NCBI GenBank assembly: GCA_963748075.1
Contig: CAVVHQ010000008.1
Location: 1-64,000, forward strand
DNA: 64,000 nucleotides
Direction of reading: 5' to 3'
Source of the DNA: VRUE01 sp963748075
GTDB taxonomy: Bacteria > Actinomycetota > Thermoleophilia > Solirubrobacterales > 70-9
Of the stretch, positions 59,827-64,000 are shown in pieces. Numbering within the stretch: the first letter of the stretch is position 1; the number at the start of each line of letters is the position of its first letter. The position numbers and the translations under genes were made by a program. A model generated the notes under the pieces. The model was not told the DNA's origin, searched no databases, and saw only the letters and a list, made by a program, of their open reading frames with translations.

Positions 59827-60035
59827 TCAGGCGGCCTCGGTTACAGGCTCCGACGCCGCGGCCGATCCCCGCAGGGACTCAAACCCCTCGCGCGTGATCG
59901 CCGCGATGAGTTGCCGCCGGGCTTCGAGGAAGTCCGGATAGGGCATCTCGTGCCAGTTATCCGGCAGGGCGTGCCATCGCGTCATCCGCCTCAAGTCGGC
60001 CGCCCGTCCCTGGGCCATGAAGGCCTCAACGTACT
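59827..60035 (-). pseudogene. 3' remnant of an unidentified gene, cut by MITE copy 2
   Basis: On the minus strand the frame reads KYVEAFMAQGRAADLRRMTR, WHALPDNWHEMPYPDFLEAR, RQLIAAITREGFESLRGSAA and ends ASEPVTEAA. The YPDFLEARRQLIAAITREGFE segment resembles the C-terminal tails of some DUF262/GmrSD-type and other actinobacterial proteins, but the match is from recall. Upstream (5') the sequence is MITE copy 2, so the gene has lost its N-terminus. Confidence 0.55.
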
Positions 60036-60220
60036 TACTGCGTACCGGGTTGGCTCCAGGCCACCCCCGGCTCCGCCTGGGAGGTCGCCTCCGATCAAAG
60101 CAGCGACGCGGCGGGCTGAGGCTCCGATTCAGCCGATTGGGACTTTTACCCCCGTTATTGGGGGTCAAAGTCCCAATCGAGCGCACGGTGATCGGGTTGG
60201 AGCCAACCCGGTACGCACTA
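60036..60220. mobile_element. MITE-like element, copy 2 (185 bp)
   Basis: Terminal inverted repeats: left TACTGCGTACCGGGTTGGCT, right (read inward) TAGTGCGTACCGGGTTGGCT, 22 of 23 matching over the full arm. TA occurs at both ends. The internal hairpin is at 60135-60178. Identity with copy 1 (18893-19076) is very high in the central 130 bp. It separates a gene remnant from the AAA ATPase gene. Confidence 0.88.
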
Positions 60221-60305
60221 TGTCGGTTGGGCCCCTCCGCATCTCCCAGGCAAGCGTCAAGTCCGCCCCGGTAAGTTGCTCTAGAATATCGAGCGGTATA
60301 GCTCT

Positions 60306-61436
60306 ATGTTAGAGAGCAGAAATCCATTCCGCTACAGCGAGCCGGTTCCGGCCGACGAGCTACTCGATCGCGACGAGGAGGCTCAAGAGCTGCTCGACCG
60401 GGCGGTCAGCGGCAACAACAGTCGCCTGGTTGCGCCACGCCGCTACGGCAAGACCTCACTCCTCTCCCGTCTTGCCCGGGACGCGCGCAACGAGGGATGG
60501 GCGGCCGTGTACGTCGACTTCTTCGGCGTCCTGACTCTGGACGACATAGCGCAGCGCATCGAGCGCGCCTATGCAGCCGAGCTGCAGGGACGGGCTGCGA
60601 GTTGGTTCGCCGGCGTGAGGCGGCTGCTGCGTCCGACGCTCCAAGTCGGGGGCGGAGCCCTCCCGGCCGGCGTGGAGGTCACCGTCGACCCTCAAGCGGA
60701 GCCGCCGCTGGTCGAGCGTCTCGCTCTACCCGCACGTCTGCACGAGCGCCACGGAACTCGGGCGCTGGTGATCTTCGACGAGTTTCAGGACATCCTTGCC
60801 GCCAAGCAGCGGGCCGACGCGGTGATCCGCTCGGAGATTCAGCACCACGGGGACGCCGCCAGCTACGTTTTCGCCGGCTCGCACGTCGGGATGATGCGCG
60901 AGCTGTTCTCCGACCGCCGCCGTGCCTTCTACGGGCAGGCCGGCCCGGTCGATCTGCCGCCGCTTCGCCCCGACGACGTAGCCGAGTATCTCGCCGCGCG
61001 CTTCGAGGCTGGCGGTCGCAGGATAGGAGTCGCCCTCGAGTCGCTGCTGGCGACCGCTCAGGGCCATCCCCAGAGGACGATGCTGCTCGCCCACAGCCTC
61101 TGGGAGCTCACTCCCGAGGGAGGTGAGGCTACGCAGGAGACCTGGCTTGCCGCCTATGACCGGGTGATGCGCGATGTCCGCGATGAGTTGCGTGCCCTCT
61201 GGTCGGCGCTGCCCACCTCCCAGCGGCGAGTGCTCGCCTCCGTGGCCGAGAACCGCGAGGGCGTCTACGCTGCCGGCCGGCGCCACGGCGGCTCGCGCGG
61301 CGGGGCGGTGCGAAGCGCCACCGAGGCGCTTAGCGACCGCGGCGAGATCATCCCCGACCCAGCGACCGCTACCGGCTATCGCTTCGTCGACCCGCTGCTG
61401 GCAGCCTGGGTGAACGAGGGACGGCCCGGAGCCTAG
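60306..61436 (+). CDS. AAA-type ATP-binding protein (archaeal ATPase-like / STAND-like)
   Basis: 376 residues. N-terminal NPFRYSEPVPADELLDRDEE is the typical lead-in of archaeal-ATPase-like P-loop proteins. Walker A is VAPRRYGKTSLLSRLARDAR near residue 46, Walker B RALVIFDEFQDILAAKQRAD near 157, sensor region YVFAGSHVGMMRELFSDRRR. The C-terminus contains a winged-helix-like region (LPTSQRRVLASVAENREGVY; ATEALSDRGEIIPDPATAT). Family members appear near toxin or accessory genes, but no partner is clear here. Confidence 0.8.
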   Translation: MLESRNPFRYSEPVPADELLDRDEEAQELLDRAVSGNNSRLVAPRRYGKTSLLSRLARDARNEGWAAVYVDFFGVLTLDDIAQRIERAYAAELQGRAASWFAGVRRLLRPTLQVGGGALPAGVEVTVDPQAEPPLVERLALPARLHERHGTRALVIFDEFQDILAAKQRADAVIRSEIQHHGDAASYVFAGSHVGMMRELFSDRRRAFYGQAGPVDLPPLRPDDVAEYLAARFEAGGRRIGVALESLLATAQGHPQRTMLLAHSLWELTPEGGEATQETWLAAYDRVMRDVRDELRALWSALPTSQRRVLASVAENREGVYAAGRRHGGSRGGAVRSATEALSDRGEIIPDPATATGYRFVDPLLAAWVNEGRPGA

Positions 61437-61527
61437 ACGAGGCGGGCAGCGACAACGCGATTTCCTTTCCGGTCAAAGACGGATGGCAACCGCTAGGTCG
61501 TTTCTAGGAGCCCGTTGCGGTCGGCTG

Positions 61528-62005
61528 TCAGCCTTCTGCCGTCTCGAGGTTTTCCAGGTCGACCAGGTCTTGGCCGCGCCCGGCGGCCCGCTTCATCGCG
61601 CGTAGGTCCTCCACCGAGCAGACCGCGACGTTGACTCCCAGCACCTCGGCCTCGCTGGCCCGCGAGCGAAGCTCCTCATAGCTCGGTACTCTCTCCAGCC
61701 CCTGCACGATGTCGAGCCGACCGAGGTCGGTATCGATCGCCATCTGCTCTCCGCTTGCCAGCTCCGCCGCGATCGAGAAGGGCGTGCCGAGCAGCGCTTC
61801 GCCTCTCTGCACGTGCCCGCCGGCAGCCGCCGCCACCTCGGCCACCACCTTCAGGTTCTCGGCATCGGGCGCGACGACGATGTCGATGTCCTTGGTGGCG
61901 CGCACAACCCCATGAGCTCCGAGGGCGAGCTCGCCGACCACCACCGAACTCCGCCCCCGCCTCTACCAGCCGCCGCAGCATCTCGTCGAAGGCGGCAGTC
62001 GTCAT
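61528..62005 (-). CDS. Nucleotidyltransferase-fold protein (MNT/AbiEii-like), frameshift near 61946
   Basis: Starts ATG at 62005 (MTTAAFDEMLRRLVEAGAEF). An extra G near 61946 shifts the frame; the other frame continues VVVGELALGAHGVVRATKDI, DIVVAPDAENLKVVAEVAAA and QMAIDTDLGRLDIVQGLERV, ending with SVEDLRAMKRAAGRGQDLVD. The KDID acidic pair and AIDTDLGRLDIV are the nucleotidyltransferase catalytic pattern. Such proteins pair with small helical proteins in toxin-antitoxin-like modules. The upstream gene overlaps it by 4 bp (ATGA). Confidence 0.75.
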
Positions 62006-62160
62006 CGCCGCCGCGCGGCATCCGCCATCTTCAGCAGCGCGTGGCCCAACGCGATCGTCTCGGCCAGGTTCACGCTGATCGGGCGCCGCCCGTCCTCGCG
62101 CAAGCGCTTCACGCGCGCAGCCTGGGCGGTCGCGGCAGCGGTGTTCTCGCTTCGCTCCAT
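62002..62160 (-). CDS. Small helical protein, probable partner of the nucleotidyltransferase
   Basis: 52 residues: MERSENTAAATAQAARVKRL then REDGRRPISVNLAETIALGH and ALLKMADAARRR. The stop overlaps the start of the nucleotidyltransferase gene (ATGA), so translation is coupled. Small, helical and coupled to an MNT-like gene, it fits an antitoxin or adaptor role by context only. The frame is open farther upstream, but ATG at 62160 gives the plausible product. Confidence 0.65.
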   Translation of the reverse strand: MERSENTAAATAQAARVKRLREDGRRPISVNLAETIALGHALLKMADAARRR

Positions 62161-62290
62161 AGTGAGCCGATTCCTACCGCCGGCATCGCTTGGCTCCCCG
62201 TGCCAGGACTGCCGGCAATACACGCAGCGGGGCGATGCGATCAACTAGCCTGTCGGCGCCCGCAAGCCAAGAACCTAGGAGCCAAGCCGA

Positions 62291-64000
62291 ATGTTCGTTT
62301 CCAAGGCCGCCGTCGTCGGCGGCGGCACGATGGGCGGCGAGATCGCGCAGGCGATCGCCGCCTCCGACATCCCCGTGGTCGTCAAAGACGTCGACCAGAA
62401 GTTCGTCGACGCGGCGCTCGAGAAAGCCCGTGCCGTCACCGAGGGCCAGCTCGGCCGCCTGGTCGAGAAGGAGAAGCTGACCCAAGAGCAGGCCGACGCC
62501 CGCCTCGCCGAGGTGATCAAGTTGATCGCCGGCACCACGACCTACGAGGGGTTCGGCGAAGTCGACTTCGTGGTCGAGGCGGTGCCGGAGAAGATGGAGA
62601 TCAAGCAGGCGGTCTTCCGCGAGCTGGACGCGGCGACGCCCGGCCACGCGATCCTCGCCTCCAACACCTCCTCGCTATCGATCGCCGAGATCGGCGAGGC
62701 GACCCTGCGCCCCGACAAGGTGGTCGGCTTCCACTTCTTCTACCCGGCCTCGGTGATGCCACTGGTCGAGGTGGTCGCCGGCGAGGACACCTCGCAGGAG
62801 ACCGCCACCGCCGCCTACAACTTCACCCAGGCGATCCGCAAGCAGCCGATCGTCTGCGGCGAGGTGCCCGGCTTCGTGGTCAACCGGGTGCTGATGGCGA
62901 CGATCGGCGAGATCTGGCGCGCCCAGGAGGAGCAGGGACTGTCCTTGAAGGCGATCGACGAGGCGATCGCCGCCGCCAAGGTCGCGCCGATGGGCCCGTT
63001 CTTCCTCAGCGACCTGCTCGGCCTCGACACCGTCCTGCACGTCGCCGAGCACCTCGCCGACTCCTACGGCGAGGGCTTCTACGTCCACAAGGGCCTGCGG
63101 CAGCTCGTCGCCGACGGCAAGCTCGGCGCGAAGAGCGGCGGCGAGGGCTTCTTCTCCAGCGGCGAGCAGACGATCCCCGGCGAGGCCGAGCCCGACGCAG
63201 AGGAGCTGGTCGCGATGTTCACCGGCCGGGCGCTGATCGAGGCCTGCCTGCTGGTCGAGGAGGGCGTCTGCTCGGTCCGCGACATCGACCTCGGGATGAT
63301 GGCCGGGGCCGGGCTCGACCCGCGCAAAGGCCTGTTTCCGCCGTTCTGGAAAGCCGACCTGGAGGGCTTGGGCGACGTGCTGGAGCGGATCGAGCGGCTG
63401 GCGGAGAAATACGGCGGGCGCTTCGCGCCCCCGGTCACCCTGAAGCGGCTGGTCGCCCAGGGGCGACTGGGGCTCGAGTCCGGCCAGGGCTTCTATCCCT
63501 ACCCGCAGCCCGACGACGGCGAGCAGGCGGAGACCGTGAAGCTGGAGACGCGTGGCGAGGTGGCGATCGCCTGGCTCGCCAACGCGCCGATGAACGCGAT
63601 CTCGCCCGACGTGATCCGCGACCTCGGCGCGGTCTGGGAGCGGGTCAAGACGGCGGACGGTTTGGGGGCGATGGTCGTCGCCTCCTCGATCCCGGTCGTC
63701 TTCTCGGCCGGCGCCGACATCAAGGCGTTCACCCAGATGGACGAGGGGGCGGGCGAGGAGCTGCTCCACACCACCCACGCGCTGCTGCGCGAGCTCGGGC
63801 AGGACAGCGTGGCGACGATCGCCGCGGTCAACTCGATCGCCTTCGGCGGCGGCTGCGAGCTGGCGATGGCCTGCGACGTGCGGCTCGCCGCCGAGGCGGC
63901 CGTCTTCGGTCAGCCGGAGATCAAGCTGGGGATCGTCCCCGGCTTCGGCGGCACCCAGCGGCTGCCCCGCCTGGTCGGCCCGAGCAAGGCATTGGAGATG
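62291..64000 (+). CDS. Bifunctional 3-hydroxyacyl-CoA dehydrogenase / enoyl-CoA hydratase, 3' end cut
   Basis: Beta-oxidation fusion. The N-terminal NAD domain begins MFVSKAAVVGGGTMGGEIAQ (GGGTMGGEIA Rossmann loop), with the catalytic region FVVEAVPEKMEIKQAVFREL, ASNTSSLSIAEIG, VVGFHFFYPASVMPLVEVV and PGFVVNRVLMATIGE. The crotonase half begins near residue 415 with ANAPMNAISPDVI; its oxyanion region is FSAGADIKAFTQMDEGAGEE and IAFGGGCELAMACDVRLAAE, PEIKLGIVPGFGGTQRLPRL. HAD-first order is like FadN-type proteins, opposite to E. coli FadB. It runs off the window end. Confidence 0.93.
   Translation, partial: MFVSKAAVVGGGTMGGEIAQAIAASDIPVVVKDVDQKFVDAALEKARAVTEGQLGRLVEKEKLTQEQADARLAEVIKLIAGTTTYEGFGEVDFVVEAVPEKMEIKQAVFRELDAATPGHAILASNTSSLSIAEIGEATLRPDKVVGFHFFYPASVMPLVEVVAGEDTSQETATAAYNFTQAIRKQPIVCGEVPGFVVNRVLMATIGEIWRAQEEQGLSLKAIDEAIAAAKVAPMGPFFLSDLLGLDTVLHVAEHLADSYGEGFYVHKGLRQLVADGKLGAKSGGEGFFSSGEQTIPGEAEPDAEELVAMFTGRALIEACLLVEEGVCSVRDIDLGMMAGAGLDPRKGLFPPFWKADLEGLGDVLERIERLAEKYGGRFAPPVTLKRLVAQGRLGLESGQGFYPYPQPDDGEQAETVKLETRGEVAIAWLANAPMNAISPDVIRDLGAVWERVKTADGLGAMVVASSIPVVFSAGADIKAFTQMDEGAGEELLHTTHALLRELGQDSVATIAAVNSIAFGGGCELAMACDVRLAAEAAVFGQPEIKLGIVPGFGGTQRLPRLVGPSKALEM

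Overview
The window is chromosomal DNA from a very GC-rich actinobacterium. An mIHF-type integration host factor, YrbE/Mla lipid-transport genes and Rrf2, DUF4389, DUF4234 and AbiEi/DUF559 proteins suggest class Thermoleophilia (Solirubrobacterales-like). This placement is inferred from gene content, not from a marker gene. I see no rRNA, tRNA or CRISPR array.

Layout. 1-7.4 kb is mostly housekeeping: glycyl-tRNA synthetase, an FmdB zinc ribbon, a complete IS1595-family element with an 8-bp target duplication, an LCP cell-wall ligase, ROK glucokinase, RsmI and MetRS. 7.5-11.1 kb holds a frameshifted aldehyde dehydrogenase, a PQQ-type sugar dehydrogenase and a lipoprotein. 11.2-17.8 kb is a lipid-transport block: two MlaE permeases, an MlaF ATPase, an RND/MMPL-like exporter, a thioredoxin-fold protein and a B3/4-domain protein. 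17.9-23.3 kb has small conserved proteins, mIHF, a serine-palmitoyltransferase-like enzyme divergent from a GNAT-fold protein (possible sphingoid/ceramide chemistry), and an AlkA-like glycosylase. 23.4-29.8 kb has a PAS-GAF-GGDEF-EAL protein, a ThiXYZ-like ABC transporter, and a TauE permease with an Rrf2 regulator. 29.8-35.4 kb has DUF4389, a VWA/MoxR pair, a repeat-bearing lipoprotein and a cation antiporter.

35.35-37.4 kb is a decayed accessory island. An AbiEi/DUF559 gene is bracketed by 47-bp palindromes, next to broken peroxiredoxin, SnoaL-like and cupin genes. 37.4-51.7 kb returns to mostly intact genes: acyl-CoA dehydrogenase with a TetR-type operator, TypA, cold-shock protein, a YHYH protein, an S8/sedolisin-like protease, a VapBC-like pair, a TVP38 protein, RecD2 and cyclopropane-fatty-acid synthase. 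51.7-59.7 kb has a cupin, an F420-oxidoreductase pseudogene, DUF167, DUF4234, RlmN, a P450, a metallophosphatase and type III glutamine synthetase. 59.8-62.2 kb is a second accessory patch (gene remnant, MITE copy 2, AAA ATPase, nucleotidyltransferase/small-protein pair). The window ends in a HAD-ECH beta-oxidation fusion gene.

The least ordinary content is the set of non-coding mobile palindromes: (i) five copies of a 47-bp palindrome, two of which supply the start and stop codons of the AbiEi/DUF559 gene and others of which abut metG and typA; (ii) two copies of a 185-bp MITE with 23-bp terminal inverted repeats ending in TA; (iii) two or three ~110-bp nested hairpins, one lying in frame inside the RND gene. 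Several otherwise normal genes also carry single-base frameshifts, which may be assembly errors.
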